Notes: a model not told the origin generated them from the sequence alone. A stretch of DNA of 64,000 nt from Brachyspira hampsonii 30446 (GCF_000316195.1 NZ_JH994111.1:628571-692570), one strand, 5' to 3'; positions 44,219 to 53,913 are shown, counted from the stretch's first letter. Made by a program: numbers and translations.

Positions 44219-44247
44219 ATCATAAATTAAAATAATTAAAATTTCAA
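44219..44247 (-). promoter_or_regulatory. promoter of the ankyrin lipoprotein
   Basis: On the minus strand TTGAAA (44242-44247) and TATGAT (44219-44224), 17-bp spacer. Confidence 0.55.
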
Positions 44248-44432
44248 TTATAAAATATTATTACAATAAAAATAGCATGCATATAAAAAATATGTATACA
44301 CTTTAATAATTTTATTTATATAAATAATCATCTAATTGTACGATATATAAAATTATACATTTATAATTACTTTGACAATTATATTTTTAGTATTATAATA
44401 ATTAAAAAAATTATAATAAAAGGTTATTTTAT

Positions 44433-45140
44433 ATGTACGAAATGAAAACTATTGTAGGTACAAGCCAAATTGATAAAGATGGACTTCTTAAGGCTTCATC
44501 TATATTTGATATGATGCAGGATTGTTCTTTTTTTCAATTAGATTCTGATATAGAGCTTACTAAATATTTTAATGAAAATAATATAAGCATGTTTTTAGTA
44601 TCAAGACAAGTAGATATATATAAACTTCCTAAATACAGTGATAAAGTAACCATACGAACCTATGTATATGAATGCAATGAGGCTTATGGGTATAGGAATA
44701 CTTTTATATATGATGAAAATGATAATGAGCTTGCGGTTTGTTATGCTATTGGCGGATTTGTAGATTTATCAAGCGGAGCTTTAATTAGAGTACCGTCTTC
44801 ATTTATAGAAAATTATAAATTTGATGAAAAACAAGAAATGAATTATCTTCCTAGAAAAATAAAGGCTGATAATTCTTTATTAGAAGAAGTTGATAGATTT
44901 AAAGTTAAAAAATATTGTATAGATGATAATAATCATGTTAATAATGCCAGATATATTGATATGGCAATAGATTATGTAGATGATTATTATAAAAGAATAA
45001 GAATAGAATACAGAGTACCTGCAGCATTGGGCAATGTTATAGTTGTAAAGAAGGCTGTAATTGATGATAAGATTTTATTAAAGTTTGATAGTGAAGATAA
45101 TAAAACTTATGCTATATTGGAGTTTTCTTATAGCTTATAA
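44433..45140 (+). CDS. acyl-ACP thioesterase
   Basis: 235 aa with two hotdog domains. The first (~1-125) has the family-type VSRQVDIYKLPKYSDKVTIR and GYRNTFIYDENDNELA; the second (~140-235) holds the catalytic DDNNHVNNARYIDMAIDYV, which matches the N-x-H-V-N-N-x-Y motif of FatA/FatB-like enzymes. It releases free fatty acids from acyl-ACP. It is on the same strand as rpiB downstream, 69 bp away. Confidence 0.88.
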   Translation: MYEMKTIVGTSQIDKDGLLKASSIFDMMQDCSFFQLDSDIELTKYFNENNISMFLVSRQVDIYKLPKYSDKVTIRTYVYECNEAYGYRNTFIYDENDNELAVCYAIGGFVDLSSGALIRVPSSFIENYKFDEKQEMNYLPRKIKADNSLLEEVDRFKVKKYCIDDNNHVNNARYIDMAIDYVDDYYKRIRIEYRVPAALGNVIVVKKAVIDDKILLKFDSEDNKTYAILEFSYSL

Positions 45141-45209
45141 TTGGTTTTGCTTTATAATGCTGTTATAGATTTAAGATAGAAAAATATATAATAAAAAGGA
45201 AATAAAAAC

Positions 45210-45659
45210 ATGAAAATTGCTATAGGCTGTGATCATTCAGCTGTTGAATTAAAAAAAGAGATAATCAAATATTTAGAGGAATTAGGGCATGAGGTAAAAG
45301 ACTTTGGAACTCATACTACTGAAAGTGTAGATTATCCTATATATGGGAAAAAAGTTGCTGATGAGGTGGCAAGCGGAAGATATGAAGGCGGCGTTTTAAT
45401 ATGCGGTACAGGTATTGGTATATCATTAGCGGCAAATAAAGTTAAAGGTATAAGAGCCGCTGTATGCAGTGAGCCTTATTCTGCAAAATTATCTAAACAG
45501 CATAACAATTCTAATATAATAGCATTCGGTGCTAGGGTTGTAGGTGTTGATTTAGCTAAAATGATAGTAAAAGAATGGATTGATGCTGAGTTTGAAGGCG
45601 GACGACATGAGAGAAGAGTTGGGCTTCTCACAAAAATAGAGAACGGCGAGGAAATTTAA
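45210..45659 (+). CDS. rpiB: ribose-5-phosphate isomerase B
   Basis: 149 aa, the standard length. GCDHSAVELK (N-terminus), VDYPIYG, the catalytic Cys in LICGTGIGIS (~residue 70) and HNNSNIIAFGAR are conserved. It interconverts ribose 5-phosphate and ribulose 5-phosphate in the pentose phosphate pathway. A strong RBS (AAAAAGGA) precedes the ATG. Confidence 0.95.
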   Translation: MKIAIGCDHSAVELKKEIIKYLEELGHEVKDFGTHTTESVDYPIYGKKVADEVASGRYEGGVLICGTGIGISLAANKVKGIRAAVCSEPYSAKLSKQHNNSNIIAFGARVVGVDLAKMIVKEWIDAEFEGGRHERRVGLLTKIENGEEI

Positions 45660-45684
45660 TTTTTTATTAGGTAACATAATATAA

Positions 45685-45720
45685 AAAGGGTTTTGAGTTA
45701 ATTGAAAACTAAAGCCCTTT
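45685..45720. terminator. bidirectional terminator between rpiB and the ankyrin-like gene
   Basis: AAAGGGTTTTGAGTT and AACTAAAGCCCTTT form an imperfect stem with T-rich flanks on both strands, between two convergent genes. Confidence 0.6.
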
Positions 45721-45728
45721 ATTATTTT

Positions 45729-47321
45729 TTATTTATTGTATTCTTCTATTAACTTATTAAAGAAACCTCTTTCTAAATCAATAGCTTTTATTCTGCTTGT
45801 GTGATTAAATTTGGCAGCATCTGTTTTGTAATTATAATAATGCTCTTCGTTTTTTCCCTCTTTAGTATCTGATAGATTATACTTAGAGAAAGAAAATTTA
45901 TCTAAATAAAAATCATTATTTTCTATTATAAATGTATAATAATATACTCCATCATCAGTTGCTTCTATTGTAATATAATTTCCTGATGAAGCAATATCAT
46001 AAATTTGTGAGTAGTCATCATTTTGCATTGGATAAAAACCTGTTATAAACTCTGATTTATTTTCATCGTTTTTATCTCTTTTCCATATAGTTACATAATT
46101 AAAATATTTATCGTTTACTTCAAAATCATATACATATTTTTCCATTGATATAAGATTTTCTACATATTCTTCATTTAATATATGACTTTGTATTAAAATA
46201 TATTTTTCATTATTATTTGTAAATTCAGTTTGTGAGGCAGGTGAATAAATATAGCTTGTATCTGCAAATTTAAAAGTTTGAGATATTTTATTTAATATTC
46301 TTATCATCAAATCTGCATTATTATTTTCAGTGATAACAGTATTAATCAAATTTGTAGGACTTAAAACAGGAAAATTTTCCATCAATACAAAAGATATATG
46401 AGGATCGTAAGTATGAATACTTTCTAATTCTTCTGTATCTTGAAAGCAGTGAATAGTAATATCCGCATTTTTTTCTTTTAAATAATCCATAATATCATAC
46501 TTTTCATAATAGGCACTATACATTAAAGGAGTTCCCACATAACCATCGCGCATTCTGTTTATGGAATTGATATCAACACCAAGTTTTAAAAATAATATTA
46601 CTAAATCCAAATTATCAGCTAAAATGGACTGAAATAATAAGTCGCTTTGTAATTGATAATCTATATCAGAAAAATAATAACCTGCAGATTCTAACTTTTT
46701 AATCAATTTTGATATTAAATTATAATTATTATTTTTTAAGTCAATTTTATTATATATTGTATTATAATCAAAATTAACTCCGCTATCTAATAAATAATCT
46801 ATAATCTTATCAGTATAATTATAATTTAGTATTTCAGTATCATCTAAACTAATGCCATGTTCAACAAGCCATTTTACTAAATCATTATAAGCATAATTTT
46901 TATAGTCAAGTTTCTGCATTAGCATTAATATACTGTTTCCATCTTCATCTTCGCTGTTTATCCCTTCCAAAAGTAAATCTTTAATATTCTGCATTCTTTG
47001 TTTTTCTTCTTCTCTTCTTTCTTTTTTGGAATTATCAGATATTCCATAATTTGCTAATTCTGTGTCAATGGTTTTGTATAATATCTCATCAATTTCTTCT
47101 TCTGTATATGGTTTGATAGGATATATATTTTTAAATTCTGTTTTTTTCTTTATTGTTTCATTTGTTTGCTTACTTATAATTTGATTTGTATTTTGTGTAG
47201 TATTATTATTTACTGTTATGTTTGTATTGTTATTAACTGTTGTATTTGTTTGTGTGTTACTAGATTTGTTACTACAGCTTATTAAAATGCTTAAAGCTAT
47301 TATTAACATAATTTTTTTCAT
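45729..47321 (-). CDS. lipoprotein with ankyrin-like repeats
   Basis: 530 aa. Signal peptide and lipobox LISC (Cys16), then an Asn/Thr-rich linker (~17-60). Residues ~95-300 have ankyrin-like repeats (ILMLMQKLDYKNYAYNDLVK, FQSILADNLDLVILFLKLG, VDINSI, PLMYSAYYEKYDIMDYL). The C-terminal ~200 residues have no repeats and look like a beta-rich domain of unknown type. It is preceded by a very good promoter (47366-47394) and AAGGA RBS. It is on the far side of the AIPR gene from a near-copy of that promoter. Confidence 0.75.
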   Translation of the reverse strand: MKKIMLIIALSILISCSNKSSNTQTNTTVNNNTNITVNNNTTQNTNQIISKQTNETIKKKTEFKNIYPIKPYTEEEIDEILYKTIDTELANYGISDNSKKERREEEKQRMQNIKDLLLEGINSEDEDGNSILMLMQKLDYKNYAYNDLVKWLVEHGISLDDTEILNYNYTDKIIDYLLDSGVNFDYNTIYNKIDLKNNNYNLISKLIKKLESAGYYFSDIDYQLQSDLLFQSILADNLDLVILFLKLGVDINSINRMRDGYVGTPLMYSAYYEKYDIMDYLKEKNADITIHCFQDTEELESIHTYDPHISFVLMENFPVLSPTNLINTVITENNNADLMIRILNKISQTFKFADTSYIYSPASQTEFTNNNEKYILIQSHILNEEYVENLISMEKYVYDFEVNDKYFNYVTIWKRDKNDENKSEFITGFYPMQNDDYSQIYDIASSGNYITIEATDDGVYYYTFIIENNDFYLDKFSFSKYNLSDTKEGKNEEHYYNYKTDAAKFNHTSRIKAIDLERGFFNKLIEEYNK

Positions 47322-47658
47322 AAACTTTCCTTAATTTATTTTTTAAATATTAAAAGTGTTCTAGCATTATACTAATTTATTTTTTAATTGTCAATTTTTA
47401 TGTTGTTCTTTTTACCTATTTCATGCATTACGACACCATAGCGGAACTTTGTCGATGTACATCTAGCATGACTAACTCATATTAAATTTATAATGATGTA
47501 TATTAGTACTTGTTTATCTAATTATGGTATATATAGTGGGTTGATAATTTTTTATGTGAATTTATAATTTGGATAATAATCATATTAATGTTATTGAGAT
47601 GAATAATTTTATTATTACATTATTTATAATATGATGGATTAAGCCTCATATTAAAATA
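47322..47658. other. gene-free interval
   Basis: Holds the promoter of the ankyrin-like lipoprotein. A short GC-richer patch at 47420-47480 has no recognisable coding or RNA structure. Confidence 0.6.
47366..47394 (-). promoter_or_regulatory. promoter of the 45729-47321 lipoprotein
   Basis: On the minus strand TTGACA (47389-47394), 17-bp spacer, TATAAT (47366-47371): a consensus sigma-70 promoter. The 34-bp stretch 47368-47401 recurs with two differences at 49700-49733. Confidence 0.8.
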
Positions 47659-49266
47659 TCATTTGATATATTCTAATATTATTTCTGTGGATTTTTGAGA
47701 TTTAAAAAAATTAGTGTATGTAAAAGTTTTTATATTATCATTTCTATATTGTTGTACTATGTTATTAATTTTATCCATAGCAATATTAAATATTTCTATT
47801 GTTTTATTTTCATCAAAATTTTTTTTTAGTTCTGGTGAGATTTTTGTCATAAAAAATAAAACGGAATACAAAGAATGCGGAACGTGTTCGTAATTTGAAT
47901 TTTGGTATTTTTCAATTATACAGTCATATATGTAAAAAGATATTAATAAATCATTATATATATCATCTCTTTTATATACTTCAGAATAGTATTTATTAAC
48001 TAAATAATTTTTTGCTCTTTTAGCCTCATGTGGTATATCCATATATATAGAACAATATATTTGAAGTAATTTTTCAGATATTATGTGTTTTTCTAATAAG
48101 TTTTCTTCAGAATTCCTTTCAATTATTAATGATATATTTTTAATCGCAAAATATTCTTTTAATGTTTTTAAATTTTTTATATTTGATTTCAAATCAAACA
48201 TTGTAATTTTGTTTTGATTATTTGTTCCTATTACTATTTGTTCTATCTTTTGATCATCTGTTGTTTGATATATTCTTAGTAATATAGAAGAAGTTACAAA
48301 TATTTCATTTGTTTCATCTTTTTTAAAAATATTGTATAGTATTTTACTTGTTTGTCCCCCATTAACTATATATGGATCTTCTAATTCCATAATTGTTTGT
48401 CCTTTTAAAGTTTTTTTCTCGGCTCTTTTACATATAATAGATATACCATTATTTTTATACCAAAACATTTCAGGATCATTTATTATACTTTTTTCTATTT
48501 CTTTATTTAAACTTGTTTTTAACAATTTTCTTATATTTTTATTTAAAATATCATCTCCAATTTCTGAATATAATTTACAAATTTCATATGTATTAACATT
48601 AACTATATATGATAATATACCTGTGTTTATAGTTATACAATCTTTTGTATTTAAATTTAAAATGTGTGTTCTATTGGTTAATTTATTTTTATTTAGGAAA
48701 AATCTTGATTCAGTAATTACATTTATTTCAAATAAATTAGAATGTTCTTCCTGAAATTCTGATAATTTAATTTTATCTAAATCTGTTATATCATTACCAT
48801 TTGTAACAAGAAATAAATTAAAATGTACTTTTTCAATGGGTAAATCTTCAAATTGTTTATATTTTTTTGAAAAAAAATCATTAAAATTTACACTATTTAA
48901 TTTTTTATCAATGAATATTTTTTTGATACTATTTAAAAAATCATTTATATCCCTTGATCCTATAGTTGATGATAAATTTTGATCATTATGATATTTTACT
49001 TGAAATAAATTTATAATTATATCATCATAATCATCATCATCTATATAAAAAATATCTATATTATTATCATTTGGACCATCTGTTATATCATTTAATATTT
49101 CTACAGAGTAATTTCCTATGTAATTTTGTAGGGTATATATATTAAAACAATATGGAATTATATTATCTCCTTTTATTTTTCTTTGCTCTAAAAAATTTTG
49201 AATTTCTTTTTTATTACTTAGTTCTATTAAATGTTTTTTTAATATTTGATTTTCTAATTTATTCAT
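47659..49266 (-). CDS. AIPR-family (abortive infection phage resistance) protein
   Basis: 535 aa from ATG 49266, chosen for its RBS (AGGAAA 8 bases upstream); an ATG at 49329 adds an unlikely tail. Residues ~50-120 contain a PD-(D/E)XK-like segment (NIDIFYIDDDDYDDIIINLF, QVKYH). The AIPR hallmark is at ~265-370: MFWYKNNGISIICKRAE, then DPYIVNGGQTSKILYNIF, QIVIGTNNQNKITMFDLKS. AIPR proteins occur in phage-defence loci. It is a solitary gene, with no restriction or toxin partner next to it. The coding sequence is AT-rich and flanked by 34-bp direct repeats that are promoter-like. Confidence 0.75.
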   Translation of the reverse strand: MNKLENQILKKHLIELSNKKEIQNFLEQRKIKGDNIIPYCFNIYTLQNYIGNYSVEILNDITDGPNDNNIDIFYIDDDDYDDIIINLFQVKYHNDQNLSSTIGSRDINDFLNSIKKIFIDKKLNSVNFNDFFSKKYKQFEDLPIEKVHFNLFLVTNGNDITDLDKIKLSEFQEEHSNLFEINVITESRFFLNKNKLTNRTHILNLNTKDCITINTGILSYIVNVNTYEICKLYSEIGDDILNKNIRKLLKTSLNKEIEKSIINDPEMFWYKNNGISIICKRAEKKTLKGQTIMELEDPYIVNGGQTSKILYNIFKKDETNEIFVTSSILLRIYQTTDDQKIEQIVIGTNNQNKITMFDLKSNIKNLKTLKEYFAIKNISLIIERNSEENLLEKHIISEKLLQIYCSIYMDIPHEAKRAKNYLVNKYYSEVYKRDDIYNDLLISFYIYDCIIEKYQNSNYEHVPHSLYSVLFFMTKISPELKKNFDENKTIEIFNIAMDKINNIVQQYRNDNIKTFTYTNFFKSQKSTEIILEYIK

Positions 49267-49424
49267 AAAATATTTTCCTATATTATTTAGTCTACAATAA
49301 TATTGTAAATTATAATATTTATTTTTCAATGGAACTATAGTTTGTATTTTTTACTTTTTTAATATAAAGTGTGGTTATTTGTAAAATCACAGATATAAAA
49401 ATCAAAAATAAATTTAAAAATATT

Positions 49425-49665
49425 TATAGGGCTTTGCCTCGCACACTGCTTCTTTTGTTGACGCAAAGAACTTATATCATCGATAAACTCGGATACGTTT
49501 TGCAAAAGGCTATATTTGACGAAACGTGCTTTTTGCAAGGTGTGCTTAAATTTAATAGTTTATATTACATGTAAGATAATTTTAGTATGATGTAGTATTA
49601 ATTTTATACTTGCACTTTCGCGAAGCGTGCCTTTGGCAGCAATTTTTTGCGGCGGAAAAAGTTGA
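49425..49665. repeat. GC-richer intergenic island, probably a dispersed repeat
   Basis: Contains GGGCTTTGCCTCG, similar to GGGCTTTGCCTGC in the 11.8 kb element, plus palindrome-like GCAAAAAG/CTTTTTGC pieces and TTTCGCGAAGCGTGCC. Composition contrasts with the surrounding ~20% GC. Its borders are not clear. Confidence 0.4.
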
Positions 49666-49697
49666 ATAAAAGAATTTACAAACTTAATAATTTTCAG

Positions 49698-49726
49698 TAT
49701 ATACTAATATGTTTTTTAATTGTCAA
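49698..49726 (-). promoter_or_regulatory. probable promoter of the AIPR gene
   Basis: On the minus strand TTGACA (49721-49726), 17-bp spacer, TATATA (49698-49703). It lies about 430 bp upstream of the AIPR start, so the leader would include the GC-rich island. Confidence 0.55.
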
Positions 49727-49774
49727 TTTTTATAAATCAGATTATAAAACTATGATAAAAAATATTTACAAAAT

Positions 49775-51523
49775 TTATTTATTAATTATTTTCTCTAAAT
49801 CTTCTTTTATACTTAAAGCCATTTCATCATCAAAACTTGAAAATGAATTCTTTGTGTATAATATATTTTTGTTGCTGTCAATAACTATTATCCAAGGAAG
49901 CCATTTAACATTATACTCATCAGAAATATTTTTGTATTTATCAACATCAACTTCAGTGAAAATCATATTATCATCTATGAATTTTTTTAGTTCTTCATTT
50001 ATAAATACTTTCTCTTTAAGTTCATAACAATTTGCACACCAAACAGCAGAGAAATCTATTAATATCGGTTTGTTATTTTGTTTTGAAAGCTCTAATGCTT
50101 CATTGTATGATATAGTATTTGAAACTTCGCTTTTTGACTTTATAAATCCGTATGTAGAACCTAATGCTATTGATATAATGACTACAGAAACGAATATTTT
50201 TATTTCTAATGCACTCAGTATAGCAGATTTATTTTTAATTATGTAAACTAATACTGCAAATACTAATATTGTAACAGAGGCAAGTATATAACTTATTTTA
50301 TTAAATCCTAAAACTCCGAAAAGTATATTAGCATAATAGAAACTTATTATCATCATTAGAAAAGTGAAAATATATTTAACATATACCATCCAAGTTCCAG
50401 CCTTAGGCATTTTGGTGAGTATCGAAGCAAAAGTACCAAGAACAAATAATACAGAGGCAAAACCCAAAGCATAAACAGCCATGTATAAAGTTGCAAATAC
50501 AGGATTAAGAAAACCAATTTCTAATATAACTGCTATTATAGGAGCAGCACAAGGAGTAGCAACTATTCCTGCAAGAAGCCCCATTATGTATTTATGAAAT
50601 AATGACTGATTTTTTTTAGAGTACGCATTTGTTTTTGCAGATTGTAAAAAACTAGGAGCTTTAATCTCGTAAAAACCAGCCATAGAAAAAGTAAAGTATA
50701 AAAATAACAATACTAAAATAGTCAGTACAATAGGATTATATCCAATACTTCCAAATAGAATAGTTTTATGAAAAGCAAATCCAGCAACAGAAACCACAGC
50801 ACCCAAAAGAGTGTATGTTGTAATTACTCCCAATGCAAATAAAAGAGAAGCTAATACACTTGATTTTTTATTGTTTTTGTCATCTGTTGTTGTTCCTAAA
50901 ATAGACACTGTTATTGAGAGCAATGGATAAGTACAAGGCAAAAGTACGGATGCAAGTCCTGCTGCAAATATTAAAATCAATGTTATAAATATATTATTGC
51001 TTCCTTTTATATAATTTTCTATAGAACTTGCATTTTCTGGCTTTTCATCTGCTATATTATTGTTCGGTATATCAATTTCTTCTCCGTATATAACTTTACT
51101 TTGAGGCTGCAGACATACATTGTCTTTTGCTGAACATAATTGATAGGTAGATTTTATAAAGTTAATTTTATTTATATCAATGCCTTCTAAAATAAACTCT
51201 TGTTCGCCTTTTATTATAATGTCATCATGATATTTTTCTCCTTCTGGGTATATTGTATTAATTTGTTTATTTTCTGCAAAAAATAATATTTTATTTGCTA
51301 TTTTTGATTCTAAATAGGCATAGTAATTGTTTGGTATATTTGCCTTTACTGCTAATTGATTATTATTATTCGTAATTAATGTAAAAGATATTTCTGCATT
51401 TTTATTCAAGCTGTCAAATGCATTTAAATTTATAAGATTATTATTTTGAGCCAAAGAAGTATATGCAGTAATAAAAATTACAATTATAATGTACTTTAAG
51501 ACCTTAAATTGATTGTTATTCAT
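49775..51523 (-). CDS. dsbD: thiol:disulfide interchange protein DsbD
   Basis: 582 aa from ATG 51523 (GGAG 8 bases upstream), which gives a good signal peptide. The N-terminal domain (~25-160) has Cys in YQLCSAKDNVCLQP. The membrane domain (~175-440, eight helices) has the paired cysteines in LPCTYPL and TPCAAPI. The C-terminal thioredoxin-like domain has WCANCYE (~490). It moves electrons from cytoplasmic thioredoxin to the periplasm. It is monocistronic and followed by the accessory AIPR region. Confidence 0.93.
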   Translation of the reverse strand: MNNNQFKVLKYIIIVIFITAYTSLAQNNNLINLNAFDSLNKNAEISFTLITNNNNQLAVKANIPNNYYAYLESKIANKILFFAENKQINTIYPEGEKYHDDIIIKGEQEFILEGIDINKINFIKSTYQLCSAKDNVCLQPQSKVIYGEEIDIPNNNIADEKPENASSIENYIKGSNNIFITLILIFAAGLASVLLPCTYPLLSITVSILGTTTDDKNNKKSSVLASLLFALGVITTYTLLGAVVSVAGFAFHKTILFGSIGYNPIVLTILVLLFLYFTFSMAGFYEIKAPSFLQSAKTNAYSKKNQSLFHKYIMGLLAGIVATPCAAPIIAVILEIGFLNPVFATLYMAVYALGFASVLFVLGTFASILTKMPKAGTWMVYVKYIFTFLMMIISFYYANILFGVLGFNKISYILASVTILVFAVLVYIIKNKSAILSALEIKIFVSVVIISIALGSTYGFIKSKSEVSNTISYNEALELSKQNNKPILIDFSAVWCANCYELKEKVFINEELKKFIDDNMIFTEVDVDKYKNISDEYNVKWLPWIIVIDSNKNILYTKNSFSSFDDEMALSIKEDLEKIINK

Positions 51524-51718
51524 TATTATTGCTCCGTTTTTTATCATATATTTTGTTTGTGTAATATAACATTTATAGCAACAAGTTTGTTAAAAGTCAA
51601 TAGTTTAATTAAAATTAAAACATAAACTATAAAATTATATTATTCTAAAAAATACACAGTGAAAATTACGGAGAAATAAATAAAAATAAGAAAATATTTT
51701 TTGCATAAAAAATTAATA

Positions 51719-52306
51719 TTATTTTAGTTTTTTATCTTCTAAAGCCTTCATTAAATAAGCTATATTTATACCAAGATTTTTTATAGTTTTTATTCCTTCT
51801 TCATCATTTTTTACATCTTCAATATCTTTACCAAAAGCAAAAGTCCAATAGCTTGATCCTGCTAAAAACATATCCTGAATAATTAAAAAATGATTCATAG
51901 CATCAATAGCATTCAAAGCTCCGCCTCTCCTCAAGGCACAAACAGAAGCACCAGCTTTATATTTAAATAAGTTTTTATCCCTATGCATATCAGAAATAAC
52001 CGATGCCCTCTCTAAAAATGCCTGAAGATTAGAAGAAATATTTGCACTATAAACAGGAGATGCTAGTATGATGCCATCGGCATTTTTCATCTTCTCAAAA
52101 TATTCTTGAAAATTATCATTTCTATGCACACAGTTAGTTTTTTTAGCACAGCCCCAGCATGCTTTACAAGGTTCTATCACTTGTCTTGCTAATTGTATCA
52201 TTTCAGTTTCAATTCCTTCTCTGTTAAGCTCTTCAAATATTATGTTTACAAGAATAGCAGTATTTCCATCTTTTCTCGCACTTCCATTAATAGCTAATAC
52301 TTTCAT
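51719..52306 (-). CDS. iron-sulfur flavoprotein / NADPH-dependent FMN reductase
   Basis: 195 aa. The FMN-binding start MKVLAINGSARKDGNTAILV and the ASPVYSANISSNLQAFLER loop are typical of the flavodoxin-like reductases. CKACWGCAKKTNC (residues ~47-59) is the compact CX2CX2CX5C Fe-S motif of the archaeal-type iron-sulfur flavoproteins. It probably transfers electrons, for example in oxygen or nitro-compound detoxification. It lies downstream of the aldo/keto reductase on the same strand. Confidence 0.85.
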   Translation of the reverse strand: MKVLAINGSARKDGNTAILVNIIFEELNREGIETEMIQLARQVIEPCKACWGCAKKTNCVHRNDNFQEYFEKMKNADGIILASPVYSANISSNLQAFLERASVISDMHRDKNLFKYKAGASVCALRRGGALNAIDAMNHFLIIQDMFLAGSSYWTFAFGKDIEDVKNDEEGIKTIKNLGINIAYLMKALEDKKLK

Positions 52307-52379
52307 TTTTTAACACCTCTTTTAATATATAAAAATTAATATTCAAACATTATTTTTTAGTTTTTTATTTATTATAAAA

Positions 52380-53330
52380 CTATTTCATATTCTCTTCCCA
52401 ATCTCTTACTGTTTTTATATTAGTATCATCTGCCAATTTTTCTAAATATTTAATTTCATCTTCTTTTAAGATAATATTTAGAGACTCTTTTGCCTCTTCA
52501 ACTTGATGTACTTTTGTAACCCCAATAATTGGTAATGTTCCTTTAGATATAGCCCAAGCAATGCTAACTTGTGCAGGGCTTGCATTATATTTTTTTCCAA
52601 TAGTTTTTAAGCCTTCAATTAATGCTTCTAATTCTTTTAAGTGAGAATTGTAAGCTTTATCTCTCGCAGTATCTTTTTTGAATGGATTTGAAACATTATA
52701 TTTTCCTGTTAATGCTCCTTGTTCTAAAACCATATAAGAGAAAAACATAATGCCTTTATCTTTAGAATATTTTAATATACCAGAGTTTTCAGAAAATCTA
52801 TCTAATAGGCTAAAATGATTTTGAATAGCTGATATTTTTAATCCTTCTTTTTCAAGTATATCTTCAGCTTCTTTGATTTGTTCTATATTGAAATTTGAAA
52901 GTCCAATACTTTTAATTTGTTTATCTTTAGCTATTGGTATTATATAATTTATCCATTTTCTAAAGTCTGAAGGATTGTGAATCCAATATATATCTATTTT
53001 GTTAGTATTAAGACGTTTTTTACTTTCATCTAGCATTTCTTTAATAGGATTATCAGATTTTCCAGCTATTTGAGGAGTAAATTTTGTTGAGATTATGATA
53101 TCATCCGTATTTGGCAAATTTTTAATAAAATTACCCAATATACGCTCTGAACTACCTTCTCCATAAACTGCAGCGGTATCCCATAAATTTAACCCTAATC
53201 TAATTGCTTTATCAAATACAGGTTTTAATTCTTCTTCAAATAAACTATTTCCAAAAACTTGATCTCCTCCTGCAAAACCTGCTCCCCAAGACCAAGCTCC
53301 TAATGCTATTTTAGGCATTTTTACTTCCAT
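52380..53330 (-). CDS. aldo/keto reductase
   Basis: 316 aa (beta/alpha)8 oxidoreductase. The catalytic Asp in LNLWDTAAVYGEGSSE (~50), Tyr in the same stretch, Lys in IISTKFTP and His in DIYWIHNPSD are all present; the NADPH-binding end has GVTKVHQVEEAKESL. It reduces aldehydes or ketones with NADPH. AAGGAG sets the start at 53330. It is upstream of the Fe-S flavoprotein and probably co-transcribed. Confidence 0.9.
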   Translation of the reverse strand: MEVKMPKIALGAWSWGAGFAGGDQVFGNSLFEEELKPVFDKAIRLGLNLWDTAAVYGEGSSERILGNFIKNLPNTDDIIISTKFTPQIAGKSDNPIKEMLDESKKRLNTNKIDIYWIHNPSDFRKWINYIIPIAKDKQIKSIGLSNFNIEQIKEAEDILEKEGLKISAIQNHFSLLDRFSENSGILKYSKDKGIMFFSYMVLEQGALTGKYNVSNPFKKDTARDKAYNSHLKELEALIEGLKTIGKKYNASPAQVSIAWAISKGTLPIIGVTKVHQVEEAKESLNIILKEDEIKYLEKLADDTNIKTVRDWEENMK

Positions 53331-53553
53331 AAAATTAACTCCTTATCATATGTTATTAAATTATTTTGGATTATAAATATTTTTTCTATAATATCAAATA
53401 TTTAATTGTTATAGTTAATTATGCTTAATAGGTATGGAAGTGAGATTATTATATTTATTAATTATTAATATTTTATTACAAAATAAAATAGTTAAAATAA
53501 AAAAGCCACCGTAAATAACAGCAGCTTTCATAATTTTTATATTTCAGTAAAAA

Positions 53554-53880
53554 TTAATATCTAGTTTCATAAGGTAAAAGTGCTATATTTCTAGCTCTTT
53601 TAATAGCTTTAGTAACTAATCTTTGATGTTTAGAACAAGTACCGTTTAAGCGTTTAGGTATAATTTTACCGCTGTCTTTAACATATCTTTTTAATAATTT
53701 AATGTCTTTATAATCTAAAACATCAATATTATTTTTGCAGAAATAGCAAACTTTTTTCTTAAAGAATTTTTTTCTGCCATCTTTTTCATTAGCTTCTTTA
53801 TTGAAATGAGGTTTTCTTTCACCTTTAGCTTTTACTTCTTCTTCGTTATTATTATTATTTTCATTATTTTCTAAATCCAT
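53554..53880 (-). CDS. rpsR: 30S ribosomal protein S18
   Basis: 108 aa; the usual protein is about 75-80 aa. The core is CYFCKNNIDVLDYKDIKLLK followed by GKIIPKRLNGTCSKHQRLVT and AIKRARNIALLPYETRY. The first ~35 residues are an Asn/Glu/Lys-rich extension. It binds S6 on the 30S platform. It is the last gene of the rpsF-ssb-rpsR operon. Confidence 0.96.
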   Translation of the reverse strand: MDLENNENNNNNEEEVKAKGERKPHFNKEANEKDGRKKFFKKKVCYFCKNNIDVLDYKDIKLLKRYVKDSGKIIPKRLNGTCSKHQRLVTKAIKRARNIALLPYETRY

Positions 53881-53913
53881 TGTTTTTCTCCTAAAAAATT
53901 ATACTATTAATTA

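Larger units (their letters stand above)
49267..49774. other. gene-free interval with a GC-rich island
   Basis: Between dsbD and the AIPR gene. Holds an island of higher GC at ~49425-49560 and ~49610-49665 and a promoter copy at 49698-49726. Two short reading frames seen here are not genes. Confidence 0.6.

Noticed and set aside
47420-47480. tRNA or small RNA in a GC-richer patch
   Set aside because: No cloverleaf, no CCA end or T-loop GTTC, and only short palindromes.
49371-49574. 67-aa plus-strand protein
   Set aside because: Falls in the GC-rich island, has no RBS and no recognisable content.
49647-50027. 126-aa plus-strand protein
   Set aside because: Overlaps the 3' end of dsbD antisense; no RBS; composition of a shadow frame.
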